A DNA stretch of 64,000 nucleotides from Bradyrhizobium sp. NAS96.2 (GCF_001908235.1 NZ_LGHK01000001.1:36594-100593); one strand, 5' to 3'; shown: positions 51,504 through 62,328, counted from the first letter of the stretch. Program-made: numbers and translations. Notes: generated by a model from the sequence alone, not told the origin.

Positions 51504-53177
51504 CTATCCCGTGGCCTGCAGCGTCGCCGGCCACCAAGAGATCGGCCTGCCCGCCAGGATGTCCTCGATCCGCCGTCTGCAACAGCCACCGACCGCGGGG
51601 GTATGCTGTGTGACCGCTTCGACGCTGGTCAGGTTATGCGAGCGAATCGCATCTTCGATCGTGCCGAGGTCGACCGTATTGCAGAAGCAAATCCTTCTCG
51701 CGCGCGGGGTCTTCTGCGTCAGTGCCCGGTCGGCGACAATCTCAATCGGCTGCACGTCGAGCTGCGCCATCGCTCGGGTCTGCCTATCGTCGGCCGCACG
51801 GTCCCACGGTGCCGGTCGACGCAATTGCTCCCACATCGGGTTGAACAGCGCTTTGTCGATCTCCTCGACCAGCTTGACGATGCCGACATAGCCCATATAG
51901 GCGTGGCAGCGCTCCTGGTTGATATCGAGCCATGGCATCGCCGCTTTCAGCGCGACGAACTGCGATTTGCCGCCCGAGAGCATGATGTCCGTTTTCGCGT
52001 CCTTCAGCATCTTGTACATTTCGCGCGGAGTCATGTCCTCGATCATATGGGCGTCCTGCCCCATCAAATGCTTGATTCGCTCCTTGTCCTCTTTTGTGGA
52101 TTTCTTCACGCTGGTTCCGACCAGTTCGAGCCCGGCTTCCTGCAGCGCGGCAACGATCGACCAGGACTTGACGCCGCCGGTCATCAGCAAGACCTTTTTG
52201 CCTTTGAAGCGTGGCCTGTACGGTTCGATTGCGGCCCTGGCCCGCGCTTCCTCGCGCACGATCACCGCCTCGGTGCGTCCGATCAGATCTTCCGGCGCGC
52301 CGCGCTTGACCAGGAGCTGCGCAATCTCGCGCAGTGCGTCGCTGGAGTCCTGGATGCCATAGAACGAGCCCTCGAAGAACGGGATGCCGTAACGCTCCTC
52401 CATCTTGCGCGCGACATTGATCATCGCCCTTGAGCACACCATCATCGCAGCGCGCGCCCGGTGCGATGAGGCGACTTCGTGGTATTTGCCATCACCTGCG
52501 ATACAGCACAGGATGCGGATACCGAGTTCGTCAAACAGCGGCTTGACCTGCCAAAGCTCGCCGGACAAATTGTATTCCCCGATCAGATTGATGTCGTAAG
52601 GTGTGGTGTAGTCCGGCTCTTGCGTTCCGATGACATGCTCGAGCAAGGCCTCGCCGGCCAGCTTGTTGCCGAGATTCTTGGAACCGACAAAGCCCGGCGA
52701 ATTGACGGGGATAACCGGCTTGCCGAATTTTTTCGAAGCGGCTTTACAGACAGCGTTGATGTCGTCGCCTATCATGGCGGGAACGCAGGTCTGATAGACG
52801 AAGATGGCCGGCGGGTTGCATTTGTCGATTATCTGCTTGATCGCCTTGTAGAGCCGCTTCTCGCCTCCAAACACAATATCGGTCTCGGCCAGATCGGTCG
52901 TGAATCCGGTGCGCCACAAGTTCGGTCCCGATGATGCCGAGCCGCGATTGTCCCACGAATTGCCTTCGCACGCGATCGGGCCATGTACCAGATGGGCAAC
53001 GTCGGTAAAAGGTTGCAGTGCGACCTTGGCGCCGTCGAAGGCGCAGCCGCCGGCGGCGCTGCCGGGCTGCAGCTGTTTGGTGCAGCCCTTGTTCCGCTCG
53101 GTTAGCGACTTGTTGGCATTCTTAGCGCAGCCCGGCTCGTTGAAGACCTCTTGGACCGTGGCTGGTAGCGAACTCAT
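51504..53177 (-). CDS. nifE: FeMo-cofactor scaffold subunit NifE
   Basis: NifE (557 aa) is the alpha-like subunit of the NifEN complex on which FeMo-co is completed. The cluster Cys residues lie in GSAAGGCAFDG, HGPIACEGNSW and YQTCVPAMIGDD, and the cofactor-site Cys in LCCIAGDG. It follows nifK by about 100 bases, with a FixK-like palindrome at the end of nifK. The tail beyond residue ~470 is longer than in NifD. Confidence 0.97.
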   Translation of the reverse strand: MSSLPATVQEVFNEPGCAKNANKSLTERNKGCTKQLQPGSAAGGCAFDGAKVALQPFTDVAHLVHGPIACEGNSWDNRGSASSGPNLWRTGFTTDLAETDIVFGGEKRLYKAIKQIIDKCNPPAIFVYQTCVPAMIGDDINAVCKAASKKFGKPVIPVNSPGFVGSKNLGNKLAGEALLEHVIGTQEPDYTTPYDINLIGEYNLSGELWQVKPLFDELGIRILCCIAGDGKYHEVASSHRARAAMMVCSRAMINVARKMEERYGIPFFEGSFYGIQDSSDALREIAQLLVKRGAPEDLIGRTEAVIVREEARARAAIEPYRPRFKGKKVLLMTGGVKSWSIVAALQEAGLELVGTSVKKSTKEDKERIKHLMGQDAHMIEDMTPREMYKMLKDAKTDIMLSGGKSQFVALKAAMPWLDINQERCHAYMGYVGIVKLVEEIDKALFNPMWEQLRRPAPWDRAADDRQTRAMAQLDVQPIEIVADRALTQKTPRARRICFCNTVDLGTIEDAIRSHNLTSVEAVTQHTPAVGGCCRRRIEDILAGRPISWWPATLQATG

Positions 53178-53264
53178 CCGGCTTTTCCTCTCACGCTATC
53201 TGGAAGGCTTGCCCATGCTGCGCTTCTGCCACCGCCGATATTGTCCGGCGATGGCGCGCGCGCG

Positions 53265-53278
53265 TTGATCCTCATCAA
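53265..53278 (-). promoter_or_regulatory. FixK/FNR-like palindrome at the nifK-nifE junction
   Basis: TTGATCCTCATCAA overlaps the nifK stop and lies about 90 bases before the nifE ATG. The position suits an internal low-oxygen promoter for nifENX, but it may be coincidental. Confidence 0.5.
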
Positions 53279-54831
53279 CGAATGATGTCGAAGCTAAAGT
53301 CGGTCTTGCCTAGGACATTCGTCTTCTTGTCGATCTCATCGAAGATCTTGTCGAGGATCTTCACCAGCACGTTCATGCCGCCCTGATAGCCCCACACCGG
53401 CGAGCGGTGATGGTGATGGCGGTCAAAGATCGGGAAGCCGATCCGGATCAACGGAACGCCGGTGTCGCGTTCCAGATACTTGCCATAGGTGTTCCCGATT
53501 AAAAGATCGACCGGTTCGGTGAATAGCAGCGAGCGCATGTGCCAGAGGTCTCGACCCGGATAGGCGTGGCAGTTTTTCCCGTAAGGCGAGCTCGCAAATA
53601 GCGCCTGCATTTTCTCGACCCAGGCCTTGTTGCCGTTGGTGGACAGCACATGCGTTGGTTCGGCGCCGAGTTCGAGCAGGAAAGCAGCTAACCCGTGGCA
53701 GAGGTCCGGATCGCCATAGATCGCGAACTTTTTGCCATGGATATGCGCGCTGGAATCAGCCATCGCGTCGACCAGGCGACCGCGCTCTCGAGCGAGCTCC
53801 TCCGGAATCTCGTTGCCGCTGATGCGCGACAACGCCATGAGGAATTCATCGGTTGCGGATACGCCCACTGGATAGTTGAATGCCAGGACCTCCTGGCCAT
53901 GGTCGGCAATGAACGGCAGCGTCTTTTCCGTGCACCACTGCTGCATGGAGATCGTTGCCTTGGCGTGAAGGGCACTCGCAGCGTCTTCGAGCGAGGTGCC
54001 GCCGTCATACATCCGGAACTCGCCGTCTGTTGGCGTATCGAAAACGTCGGAATTGTCGGCGAGGATGGTGTATTCGATCCCCATCAGCTCGAAGATGCGC
54101 TTGATCTCGCGAAGGTTGCCGACAGTATAGCCGTCGAAGCCTCCGATGAGGTTGATCTTGCGGTTCGGCTTGCGCTCAAGCTTGTCTGCGGTTCCGGCCT
54201 TGCCGTCCCAAAAATGCTCCAGGATTCCCTTGAGTGCATTGTCATAGCCGGTGACATGACTGCCGACGAACGCCGGGGTGTGCGCGAACGGAACGTCGAA
54301 ATCCGCTGGCACCGAGCCTTTTTCCTTCGACGTTTTGATGAAGGCGTTGAGGTCGTCACCGATCACCTCCGCCATGCAGGTGGTGGAGACCGCAATCATC
54401 TTGGGCTTGTACATGTTATAGCTGTTGGCGAGCCCATCGATCATATTGTTCAGGCCGCCGAATACCGCAGCGTCTTCCGTCATCGAAGAGGAGACGCAGG
54501 AGCTCGGCTCCTTGAAGTGCCGCGACAGATGGCTGCGGTAATAGGCCACGCAGCCTTGAGAGCCATGTACGAAAGGAAGCGTACCCTGGAAACCGACGGA
54601 GGCGAACACCGCGCCGAGCGGCTGACACGCCTTGGCCGGGTTTATCGTCAGAGCCTCCCGCGCGAAGTTCTTTTCGCGATATTCAGATGTCTTCGTCCAC
54701 TCCTTGATGCGTTCGACCTCGGCAGGATCGCGCGGATTCTCAAACATCTTCTTGTTGTCCAGCATCTGCTGGTATTCCGGCCCGCGAAACAGGTCGAAGT
54801 GATCGAGCACATGGTCTGCACTCTGCGCCAT
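53275..54831 (-). CDS. nifK: Nitrogenase MoFe protein beta chain
   Basis: NifK (518 aa) is the beta subunit of dinitrogenase. The P-cluster ligands are in [19 protein letters not shown] and [12 protein letters not shown], followed by the Ser-containing helix. It lies 68 bases after nifD under the same NifA promoter. Length is normal. Confidence 0.99.
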   Translation of the reverse strand: MAQSADHVLDHFDLFRGPEYQQMLDNKKMFENPRDPAEVERIKEWTKTSEYREKNFAREALTINPAKACQPLGAVFASVGFQGTLPFVHGSQGCVAYYRSHLSRHFKEPSSCVSSSMTEDAAVFGGLNNMIDGLANSYNMYKPKMIAVSTTCMAEVIGDDLNAFIKTSKEKGSVPADFDVPFAHTPAFVGSHVTGYDNALKGILEHFWDGKAGTADKLERKPNRKINLIGGFDGYTVGNLREIKRIFELMGIEYTILADNSDVFDTPTDGEFRMYDGGTSLEDAASALHAKATISMQQWCTEKTLPFIADHGQEVLAFNYPVGVSATDEFLMALSRISGNEIPEELARERGRLVDAMADSSAHIHGKKFAIYGDPDLCHGLAAFLLELGAEPTHVLSTNGNKAWVEKMQALFASSPYGKNCHAYPGRDLWHMRSLLFTEPVDLLIGNTYGKYLERDTGVPLIRIGFPIFDRHHHHRSPVWGYQGGMNVLVKILDKIFDEIDKKTNVLGKTDFSFDIIR

Positions 54832-54899
54832 GGTAAAGCCTTTCAGGTATCGTGATTAACGTCGTCCCGTCTCTTGACAGAGAGCAGGGTTGCTTCGCG

Positions 54900-56402
54900 T
54901 CATTCTGCGGCCAAGAGCTTCGGCCTTGGCACGTCCTTCCAGGGCGCCTTCAACTTCTTCCAAATCGGCGAATTGACCGCCATGTCCATGTCGCGCGCGA
55001 AGATCGCAAACCCGTCATAGCCGTGATATGGGCCTGAATAGTCCCAGGAGTGCATCTGCCGGAACGGCACACCCATCTTCTGGAACACGTATTTTTCCTT
55101 GATCCCGGAGCCGACCAGGTCGGGCTGGATCTTCTCGACGAAGCGCTCGAACTCGTAGCCATTGACGTCGTCGTAGATGAGCGTGCTGTCTTTCACATAG
55201 TGCTGGGCGGTGCGCTGGTAGTCATCGTTGTGTCCGAACTCATATCCGGTGCCGACGACTTCCATGCCGAGGTCTTCGTATGCGCCGATCACGTGACGCG
55301 GACGCAATCCGCCGACGAACAGCATCACCGTCTTGCCCTCCAGGCGCGGGCGATATTTTGCGATCACGGCGTTCACAAGCGGCTGGTACTTTTCGATCAC
55401 CCGCTCGGCGCCCTCCTTGATCTTGTCGTCGAAATAGCCCGCGATCTTGCGCAGTGATTCTGCGATCTTTGCAGGCCCGAAGAAGTTATATTCGCACCAG
55501 GGAATACCGAACTTCTCTTCCATGTGGCGCGAGATATAGTTCATCGAGCGGTAGCAATGCAGAATGTTCAGCTTTGCCTTCGGGGTTGCCTCGAGCTCGG
55601 CCAGCGAGCCATCGCCGGACCACTGGGCAATCACGCGCAGGCCGATTTCCTCGAGCAGAATTCGAGACGACCAGGCGTCGCCGCCAATATTGTAATCGCC
55701 GATGATTGCGACATCGTAGGGGCTCGGCTCGAACCTCGGCTTGCCCTGTGGGCCTCCCTTGTCGAAAATCCAGTCGCGCACCGCGTCATTTGCGATATGA
55801 TGGCCTAGGGACTGCGATACGCCACGAAAGCCTTCGCAGCGGACCGGCACGATGGTCTTGCCGCCGAATTCCTTGGACTTCGCTCTGGAGACCGCCTCGA
55901 TGTCATCGCCGATCAGGCCGATCGGGCATTCCGACTGGACGGTGATGCCGTTATTGAGCGGGAACAGCTCCTGGATCTCATCCATGACTTTGACGAGCTT
56001 CTTGTCGCCGCCGAACACGATATCCTTTTCCTGGAAGTCGGAGGTGAACTGCAAGGTCACGAAGCTATCGATGCCCGTCGTACCCACGTAATAGTTACGG
56101 CGCGAACCCCACGAATATTGGCCGCAGCCAACCGGGCCGTGGCTGATATGAACCATGTCCTTGATCGGCCCCCAGACCACGCCCTTGGAACCCGCGTAGG
56201 CACACCCGCGAATTGTCATCACGCCGGGTATGGATTTGATGTTGGACTTGACCCCGCAGTCCGACCGGCCGGCCTCGTGAATGTTAAGGTGCTTGGCGCG
56301 TCGTTTTGCGGTCTTCTCCGGGTAGACCTTCAGCACCTCCTCGATCAGCTCTTTGTTGCGCGCCCTGATCTGTGCGGTGCTATAGGTCGTGGCGAGACTC
56401 AT
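54900..56402 (-). CDS. nifD: Nitrogenase MoFe protein alpha chain
   Basis: NifD (500 aa) binds the FeMo cofactor and shares the P-cluster. P-cluster Cys lie in [20 protein letters not shown] and [12 protein letters not shown]. The FeMo-co ligands are the Cys in NILHCYRSM and the His in [14 protein letters not shown]. It opens the nifDKENX operon behind a perfect sigma-54 promoter and two NifA sites. Confidence 0.99.
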   Translation of the reverse strand: MSLATTYSTAQIRARNKELIEEVLKVYPEKTAKRRAKHLNIHEAGRSDCGVKSNIKSIPGVMTIRGCAYAGSKGVVWGPIKDMVHISHGPVGCGQYSWGSRRNYYVGTTGIDSFVTLQFTSDFQEKDIVFGGDKKLVKVMDEIQELFPLNNGITVQSECPIGLIGDDIEAVSRAKSKEFGGKTIVPVRCEGFRGVSQSLGHHIANDAVRDWIFDKGGPQGKPRFEPSPYDVAIIGDYNIGGDAWSSRILLEEIGLRVIAQWSGDGSLAELEATPKAKLNILHCYRSMNYISRHMEEKFGIPWCEYNFFGPAKIAESLRKIAGYFDDKIKEGAERVIEKYQPLVNAVIAKYRPRLEGKTVMLFVGGLRPRHVIGAYEDLGMEVVGTGYEFGHNDDYQRTAQHYVKDSTLIYDDVNGYEFERFVEKIQPDLVGSGIKEKYVFQKMGVPFRQMHSWDYSGPYHGYDGFAIFARDMDMAVNSPIWKKLKAPWKDVPRPKLLAAE

Positions 56403-56456
56403 GCTGATGTCCTTTTAAGATTTCCTGTTGCAACGGCGGCTCTTGGCCACGACTTT

Positions 56457-56472
56457 TGCAACGTGTGTGCCA
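56457..56472 (-). promoter_or_regulatory. Sigma-54 promoter of nifDKENX
   Basis: Minus-strand TGGCACACACGTTGCA is a perfect -24/-12 element, about 55 bases before the nifD ATG. Confidence 0.93.
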
Positions 56473-56542
56473 GCTGAGCGTGAACGCAAAACTCATCTTA
56501 TTTCCAATGACTTAGTTTGCGCCGCGCGCAGCGATGGACGCT

Positions 56543-56609
56543 TGTTGCGAACCCGACATCGCACTTCGTCCAGATCAGGTGTCCGTTCGGCCGTGTTCGA
56601 AACAAAACA
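56543..56609 (-). promoter_or_regulatory. Two NifA sites upstream of nifD
   Basis: Exact TGT-N10-ACA sites at 56543-56558 and 56594-56609 lie about 70 and 120 bases upstream of the -24 element. Confidence 0.85.
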
Positions 56610-56881
56610 AGGCGAGCTCGGCCGTGAATGGGCCACGAAAAACGCCGATGACTAGCGGGATGCGGGATGTGGTCCGGCATGACTTGAGCGAAGCCACCGC
56701 GCGTCGAGCAAACCGCACGGCAGCTCGGCCCATGGAGCTCGCCAGGACCAAGGCGCCAAAAACGCCGGTAAGTGCTCAGCTTCGTCGGTCGCGGAGCTGC
56801 GCACATCCTGCATGGTCATACCGCTCGCCGCGCAATCTCGTCGGGCCGCACAGCGAGCCAGATCGCGGCAAGCTCGGCCGC
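56610..56881. other. Intergenic region between the nifD promoter and sufS
   Basis: About 270 bases without a recognised gene. The 3' end of the suf transcript must lie here; no hairpin with a T-run was seen. Confidence 0.35.
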
Positions 56882-58129
56882 TCAGGAGAACAGGCGCTCC
56901 GCCTTGATCAGCGCGCGCGCGAGCGTATCGATCTCTTCATATGTGTTATAAAGAGCAAAGGAAGCGCGGCACGTCGCAGGCAAGCCAAAGCGCGCGAGCA
57001 ACGGCATCGCGCAATGAGTCCCGGCGCGCACCGCGACCCCGGAGCGGTCAATGACGGTCGCGATATCGTGCGGATGCGCGACCTTCATGTCAAAGGACAT
57101 GATCGCGCCCTTCTCTGCCGCCGTTCCGATGAGGCGCAGGGACTCGATGCTCTGCAGCTTTTCCTGCGCGTAAGCCAGCAGCGCGCTCTCGTGCTTGCGG
57201 ATCCGCGCCTTGCCGATCGAATTAATGAAATCTATAGCCGCGCCCAAACCGATCGCCTGGACGATCGGCGGCGTGCCTGCCTCGAACCGGTGCGGTGGAT
57301 CACCATAGATCACGCCCTCGCGCGAAACCTGGCGGATCATCTCACCGCCCCCATTGAACGGTGGCATCGTCGCCAGATTGGCATATTTGCCGTAAAGCAC
57401 GCCTATGCCCGTTGGCCCATACAATTTGTGGCCCGTCATGACGTAGAAATCGCAATCAATGTCGCGGACATCGACATCCAGATGGACGCCCCCTTGTGAG
57501 CCGTCGACCAGCACCGCAATGCCGCGGGCATGCGCGAGACGGACCACGTCCTTTACCGGAACCAGCGTGCCGAGCGCGTTCGACATCTGGGTGATCGCGA
57601 CGATTCTGGTGCGCGAGTTAAGGAGCTTTTCGAACTCCTCGATCAGGAAGTTGCCCTCGTCGTCGATCGGCGCCCACTTGATCACGGCACCATGGCGCTC
57701 CTTCAGAAAGTGCCACGGTACGATGTTCGAGTGGTGCTCCATGATCGAGAGAACGATCTCGTCACCCGGCATGATGCGCTCACGGCCAAAAGTTTGAGCA
57801 ACCAGATTAATCGCCTCGGTAGCGCTACGGGTAAAGATGATTTCTTCGGTTCGATGTGCGTTCACAAACTGCGCTACCCTGGCCCGCGCGCCCTCATAGG
57901 CCTCGGTCGCGGCGTTGGCGAGGTAATGCAGCCCGCGATGCACATTTGCATATTCGCTGCAGTATGCCTGCATCATACGGTCGAGTACGACCCTGGGCTT
58001 TTGCGCGGATGCGGCATTGTCAAGATAAACCAGCGGCTGGCCATGGACCATCGTGGCGAGCGCGGGAAACTCCTTGCGCAGACGATCGACGTCGTAGCCA
58101 CCATTGCTAACCGCAGGATGCGTGTTCAT
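56882..58129 (-). CDS. sufS: Cysteine desulfurase SufS
   Basis: SufS (415 aa) is a group II cysteine desulfurase that feeds sulfur to the SUF scaffold. The PLP lysine is in VMTGHKLYGPTG and the active-site Cys in RAGTHCAMPLL. It ends the suf run and overlaps sufD by four bases. Together with NifS the window encodes two desulfurases. Confidence 0.96.
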   Translation of the reverse strand: MNTHPAVSNGGYDVDRLRKEFPALATMVHGQPLVYLDNAASAQKPRVVLDRMMQAYCSEYANVHRGLHYLANAATEAYEGARARVAQFVNAHRTEEIIFTRSATEAINLVAQTFGRERIMPGDEIVLSIMEHHSNIVPWHFLKERHGAVIKWAPIDDEGNFLIEEFEKLLNSRTRIVAITQMSNALGTLVPVKDVVRLAHARGIAVLVDGSQGGVHLDVDVRDIDCDFYVMTGHKLYGPTGIGVLYGKYANLATMPPFNGGGEMIRQVSREGVIYGDPPHRFEAGTPPIVQAIGLGAAIDFINSIGKARIRKHESALLAYAQEKLQSIESLRLIGTAAEKGAIMSFDMKVAHPHDIATVIDRSGVAVRAGTHCAMPLLARFGLPATCRASFALYNTYEEIDTLARALIKAERLFS

Positions 58130-59466
58130 CGCCGCGCCTTGAGCCAGTGGTCGGTTTGCGCGGTCGCAAAATCGCGCAAATTATCGTTGGCGATCCCCTC
58201 AATCGCCTCACCAAGGAACGCCCGAATCAGCAGCGCTTGCGCATCGTTCTCGGACAGACCGCGAGCGCCCAAGTAAAACAGGAGACTCTCATCCAACCCG
58301 CCTGATGTCGCTCCGTGGCTGCAATTCACGTCGTCGGCAAAGATTTCGAGCTCTGGCTTATTGTCGGCCTCGGCCTGGTCTGACAGCAGCAGCACCCGCA
58401 TCGTCATTTTGGCGTCGGTCTTCTGCGCGTCGGGACGAGCGATGATTCGCCCCTGGAACACCGAGCGGCCGGCCCCATCAGCGACCGCACGAAAATTCTG
58501 ACGGCTAACGCAATGCGGCGCGGCGTGATCGACCACGAGTGTCGTGTCTGCGTGCTGCTTCTCCATGAGCAAGTTGACGCCGTTCATGGACAGCTCGGCC
58601 TCCTTGCCCGCCAGCGTGATGAAATCCTGATAGCGGCTGACGGCGCCGCCGCGGGCCATGTCGAACAGATTGAGTTTGGCCCTGGAACCAACTGCTATGA
58701 TCTCCGAGGAGATATTCGCTGCGTCGGGCGCATCTGCCCTCACGCGAAGATGCGAGAGGCCAGCCTGATTGCCAACCAGCACGATTTTGACATTGTTGGC
58801 CTGATAGCCGCCTGCGCTTTCGGCCGCGACAAAGCTTTCCAGTACGGTTCCCTGCGCGCGATCGTCGAGGTGCAGATACGAGCGTGTAAAGTGAGATGCG
58901 GCGGAGGCGGTTGCGACGTGAATGACATGAAGAGGACGCCTCAGTGCCGTGCCTTCCGTGATCGTCACCACGACGCCATCAGTTGCCATCGCAGTATTGA
59001 GCGAGATCATCGCATCAGCGGTCGTCGACAGCACCAAGCCGGCCATTGCGTCGCTCGCCGAACTTTCCAAAACCTCGCGCAGCGTCCGTACGATGACGCC
59101 TTTTCCGAGCTTGGCCACATCAGACAGACTGGGTACGAACACACCATCAACCAGCACCAGCTTGATTGCGCCTTTGAATGCCGCTTGCTGGACCGCAGCC
59201 TGCGCCCTCCTTAGCGCGGACGCATCTGGCGTGTCAGCGAGCAGCAGCACATCGCGCATCAATACGCGCAGATCTGTGTACTTCCATTCTTCGACGCGCC
59301 GGTGTGGCAGGCCGACCCGCTCGTAAGCCTCAAATGCTCGCGCTCGAATGTCGGCGATACGACCCACGCCGGGCAAGCGCCCGCGCGCAGCCGCGAAGAC
59401 GTTGTCCGCCGCCCGTTCCGCATTGGCTTTATCCTCCGGCATAGCTTTAGCCAGAACCAGATCCAT
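58126..59466 (-). CDS. sufD: Fe-S assembly protein SufD
   Basis: SufD (446 aa) forms the SufBC2D scaffold. The beta-helix core is seen in NNVKIVLVGNQAGLSHLRVR and DDVNCSHGATSGGLDESLLF; this last motif carries the conserved Cys and His. The gene starts 18 bases after sufC and overlaps sufS. Confidence 0.96.
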   Translation of the reverse strand: MDLVLAKAMPEDKANAERAADNVFAAARGRLPGVGRIADIRARAFEAYERVGLPHRRVEEWKYTDLRVLMRDVLLLADTPDASALRRAQAAVQQAAFKGAIKLVLVDGVFVPSLSDVAKLGKGVIVRTLREVLESSASDAMAGLVLSTTADAMISLNTAMATDGVVVTITEGTALRRPLHVIHVATASAASHFTRSYLHLDDRAQGTVLESFVAAESAGGYQANNVKIVLVGNQAGLSHLRVRADAPDAANISSEIIAVGSRAKLNLFDMARGGAVSRYQDFITLAGKEAELSMNGVNLLMEKQHADTTLVVDHAAPHCVSRQNFRAVADGAGRSVFQGRIIARPDAQKTDAKMTMRVLLLSDQAEADNKPELEIFADDVNCSHGATSGGLDESLLFYLGARGLSENDAQALLIRAFLGEAIEGIANDNLRDFATAQTDHWLKARR

Positions 59467-59484
59467 CGGAAAATCCCCTGCGCG

Positions 59485-60237
59485 TCAGGCCGCGTTCTCG
59501 AATTGGGCGTAGCCAGAGGCCTCGAGCTCCAGCGCGAGCTGCTTGTCGCCGCTCTTCACAACCCGCCCTTTCGACATCACGTTCACGACGTCGGGCACGA
59601 CGTAATTCAAAAGCCGCTGATAATGCGTGATCATAATCATCGATCGGTCCTGCGAGCGCATTGCGTTGATGCCCTCGGCCACGATCCGCAGCGCATCGAT
59701 ATCGAGACCAGAATCTATCTCGTCCAGAATGCACATACTGGGTTCGAACAGCGCCATCTGCAAAATCTCGTTTCGCTTCTTCTCGCCGCCGGAAAAGCCG
59801 ACATTGACGCCCCGCTTCAGCATGCTCTGCGGAATGTTGAGTTGCTTGGCGACCGTGCGAGCCTTCTTCAGGAAATGCGGCGTCGAATATCCGCTTTGGC
59901 CACGCGCCTTGCGCTGCGCGTTGAGCGCGGTACGCAGGAAGTTCATGGTGGTCACGCCTGGAATCTCTACCGGGTATTGGAAGGCAAGAAAGATACCCTT
60001 GGCGGCGCGCTGGTCCGGCGCCAGCGCGAGCAGATCTTCGCCCTTGAACAGGATCTGACCTGCGGTGACCTGATAGCCGGGCTTGCCTGTGATGACGTGG
60101 CCGAGCGTTGATTTTCCCGAGCCGTTTGGTCCCATGATGGCATGCGCCTCGCCCGCATTGACCGTGAGGTCGAGCCCGTGGAGGATCTCGCGACCCTCGA
60201 CACAAACGTGCAGATTTCTGACTTCCAGTAACGGCAT
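59485..60237 (-). CDS. sufC: Fe-S assembly ATPase SufC
   Basis: SufC (250 aa) is an ABC-type ATPase that drives the SufBD scaffold. It has Walker A GPNGSGKST, the Q-loop region FLAFQYPVEIPG, signature FSGGEKKRNE and Walker B CILDEIDSGLD. The spacing to sufB is 67 bases. Confidence 0.97.
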   Translation of the reverse strand: MPLLEVRNLHVCVEGREILHGLDLTVNAGEAHAIMGPNGSGKSTLGHVITGKPGYQVTAGQILFKGEDLLALAPDQRAAKGIFLAFQYPVEIPGVTTMNFLRTALNAQRKARGQSGYSTPHFLKKARTVAKQLNIPQSMLKRGVNVGFSGGEKKRNEILQMALFEPSMCILDEIDSGLDIDALRIVAEGINAMRSQDRSMIMITHYQRLLNYVVPDVVNVMSKGRVVKSGDKQLALELEASGYAQFENAA

Positions 60238-60304
60238 TCGAGCTATCCCTGACGTACATCATCGGACCGGCAAGCCACTTTGGCTGGGCTCGCTAAAGCC
60301 GTCA

Positions 60305-61801
60305 TTATCCGACCGATCCCTCGAGCGAGATCGAGATCAGCTTCTGCGCCTCGGCTGCGAACTCCATCGGCAGTTTCTGCAGCACCTCTTTGATGAAGCC
60401 ATTGACGACGAGGCTGACAGCTTCCTCCTGCGACATTCCCCGCTGGATGCAGTAGAACAGCACGTCCTCGGAAATCTTCGACGTCGTCGCTTCGTGTTCG
60501 AACGTCGCCGAGGAGTTCTTGGCCTCGACATAGGGAACGGTGTGCGCGCCGCATTTGTCGCCGATCAGAAGCGAGTCGCAGGTGGTGTGGTTGCGCGCGC
60601 CAGCGGCGTTCCGATTTGCGCTGACAAGACCGCGATAAGTGTTCCGCGATTTGCCGGCGGCGATGCCTTTGGAGATGACCCAGCTCGACGTGTTCTTGCC
60701 GAGATGGAACATCTTGGTGCCAGAATCGACCTGCTGGAAACCGTTTGAGATCGCAATCGAGTAGAACTCGCCGCGCGAATAATCGCCGCGCAGGATGCAG
60801 CTCGGATATTTCCAGGTGATCGCCGAACCGGTCTCGACCTGAGTCCAGGAGATCTTGGAATTCCTGCCGCGGCAGTCGCCACGTTTGGTGACGAAATTGT
60901 AGATGCCGCCCTTGCCTTCCGAGTTGCCGGGGTACCAGTTCTGCACCGTCGAATACTTGATCTCGGCGTCGTCGAGCGCCACGAGCTCGACCACAGCAGC
61001 GTGCAGCTGGTTCTCGTCGCGCTGCGGCGCGGTGCAGCCCTCGAGATAGGAGACGTGGGAGCCCCTGTCGGCGATGATCAGCGTACGCTCGAACTGGCCG
61101 GTGTTGCGCTCGTTGATACGGAAATAGGTCGACAGCTCCATCGGGCAGCGCACGCCCGGCGGCACGTAGACGAATGAGCCATCAGAGAACACCGCCGAGT
61201 TCAGCCTCGCGAAAAAATTATCGGAAATCGGCACCACCGTTCCAAGATACTTCTGCACCAGCTCGGGATGCTCGCGGATCGCCTCCGAGATCGGCATGAA
61301 GATCACGCCAGCCTTCTTCAGTTCCGCCTTGAAGGTGGTCGCAACCGAGACCGAATCGAACACGGCGTCGACCGCAATCTTGCGGTTCGCCGTCTGCTCG
61401 CCGCCGGGCGGCGGCTCGACGTCCTCGAGAATCGCGACCTCCCGCAGAGGGATGCCAAGCTTCTCGTAGGTCTTGAGGATTTCCGGATCGATCTCGTCGA
61501 TCGAGGCGAGCTGTTTCTTCGGCTTCGGCGCCGCGTAATAGTAGATGTCCTGGTAATCGATCTGCGGATAGTGGACGCGGGCCCAGGTCGGTTCAGTCAT
61601 CGTCAGCCAGTAGCGATACGCCTGAAGGCGCCACTCCAGCATCCAGGCCGGTTCATTCTTCTTTGCGGAGATGAAGCGGACGGTGTCCTCCGACAGCCCC
61701 TTCGGAGCTTTGTCGGATTCGATCAGGGTCTCAAAACCATATCGATACTGATCGACGCCGATGCGAGCGACGCGCTCAGCCGTCTCTTGTGCCGCTACCA
61801 T
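60305..61801 (-). CDS. sufB: Fe-S assembly scaffold SufB
   Basis: SufB (498 aa from ATG 61801) is the cluster-building scaffold of the SUF system. It shows [39 protein letters not shown] and the conserved end [20 protein letters not shown]. Its start overlaps the end of the 65-residue ORF by a few bases. The suf genes follow a NifA-type promoter upstream of the ferredoxin gene at 62004. Confidence 0.97.
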   Translation of the reverse strand: MVAAQETAERVARIGVDQYRYGFETLIESDKAPKGLSEDTVRFISAKKNEPAWMLEWRLQAYRYWLTMTEPTWARVHYPQIDYQDIYYYAAPKPKKQLASIDEIDPEILKTYEKLGIPLREVAILEDVEPPPGGEQTANRKIAVDAVFDSVSVATTFKAELKKAGVIFMPISEAIREHPELVQKYLGTVVPISDNFFARLNSAVFSDGSFVYVPPGVRCPMELSTYFRINERNTGQFERTLIIADRGSHVSYLEGCTAPQRDENQLHAAVVELVALDDAEIKYSTVQNWYPGNSEGKGGIYNFVTKRGDCRGRNSKISWTQVETGSAITWKYPSCILRGDYSRGEFYSIAISNGFQQVDSGTKMFHLGKNTSSWVISKGIAAGKSRNTYRGLVSANRNAAGARNHTTCDSLLIGDKCGAHTVPYVEAKNSSATFEHEATTSKISEDVLFYCIQRGMSQEEAVSLVVNGFIKEVLQKLPMEFAAEAQKLISISLEGSVG

Positions 61802-61992
61802 TGCCCGCTCCGCTCGCCCTGGGACGATTCCGACAATTTCCAGCGCCAACTGCGGCGTGCTCTCCTAGCCGCAAACGCGATCGCGTAAGTCGCTAGTTCG
61901 GGGTTCAAGACGGGCCGAACGAAGCGACCGATCACATAGTTCGCTAACTCCAATCGCGTCTTGACTTTGATGCGCGCCGAGGACCCACTCAT
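61795..61992 (-). CDS. Small protein coupled to sufB (65 aa)
   Basis: The start ATG 61992 has GGAG eight bases upstream, and the 3' end overlaps the sufB start. The product is basic ([20 protein letters not shown], then [20 protein letters not shown]) and ends with Arg/Trp/Ser-rich sequence. No family is recognised. Linkage to sufB and the ferredoxin suggests a role in Fe-S assembly. Confidence 0.6.
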   Translation of the reverse strand: MSGSSARIKVKTRLELANYVIGRFVRPVLNPELATYAIAFAARRARRSWRWKLSESSQGERSGQW

Positions 61993-62003
61993 CGACCACT
62001 CCT

Positions 62004-62198
62004 CTAGGCCGGCACACAGGTGTCGGGCACCGGGCAGACAGCCGCGCATTGTGGCGCGTCGAAATGCCCATCGCATTGGGTACACTTCGCCGGATTGACC
62101 ACATAGATGTCGTTCTTGAGACTAATTGCGGCGTTGGGGCATTCGAACTCACAAGCGCCACAGACGGTGCACTGGGACGCGATTATCTTGTAAGCCAT
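62004..62198 (-). CDS. fdxN: Second FdxN-type 2[4Fe-4S] ferredoxin (64 aa)
   Basis: From ATG 62198 the protein has 64 residues: [20 protein letters not shown], then [23 protein letters not shown]. It is closely similar to the FdxN at 37674, including the longer second motif. It stands first in the run ferredoxin-65 aa-sufBCDS behind two NifA sites and may provide electrons for Fe-S assembly or nitrogenase. The frame extends upstream to 62396 across the promoter, which is not coding. Confidence 0.93.
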   Translation of the reverse strand: MAYKIIASQCTVCGACEFECPNAAISLKNDIYVVNPAKCTQCDGHFDAPQCAAVCPVPDTCVPA

Positions 62199-62237
62199 GC
62201 GGTTCCTTGGACAGGAGATGCGGGACGGCTTCATCCC

Positions 62238-62253
62238 TTCAAGCCTCATGCCA
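62238..62253 (-). promoter_or_regulatory. Probable sigma-54 promoter of the fdxN-suf cluster
   Basis: Minus-strand TGGCATGAGGCTTGAA keeps GG and TTG with three mismatches to consensus. It lies 40 bases before the ferredoxin ATG and near two exact NifA sites, which raises its credibility. Confidence 0.6.
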
Positions 62254-62293
62254 AGCGCCGAGCCTTGATTTGTCTCGGCTATTTTCCGTCGCA

Positions 62294-62328
62294 TGTTGCA
62301 GCTTGGACAGCTTGTCGCAAACCCTACA
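62294..62328 (-). promoter_or_regulatory. Two NifA sites upstream of the fdxN-suf cluster
   Basis: Exact TGT-N10-ACA sites at 62294-62309 and 62313-62328 lie 41 and 60 bases upstream of the presumed -24 element. This predicts NifA control of the SUF system in this locus. Confidence 0.75.

Noticed and set aside
53695..54855. 386-residue plus-strand frame opposite nifK
   Set aside because: Antisense shadow of nifK.
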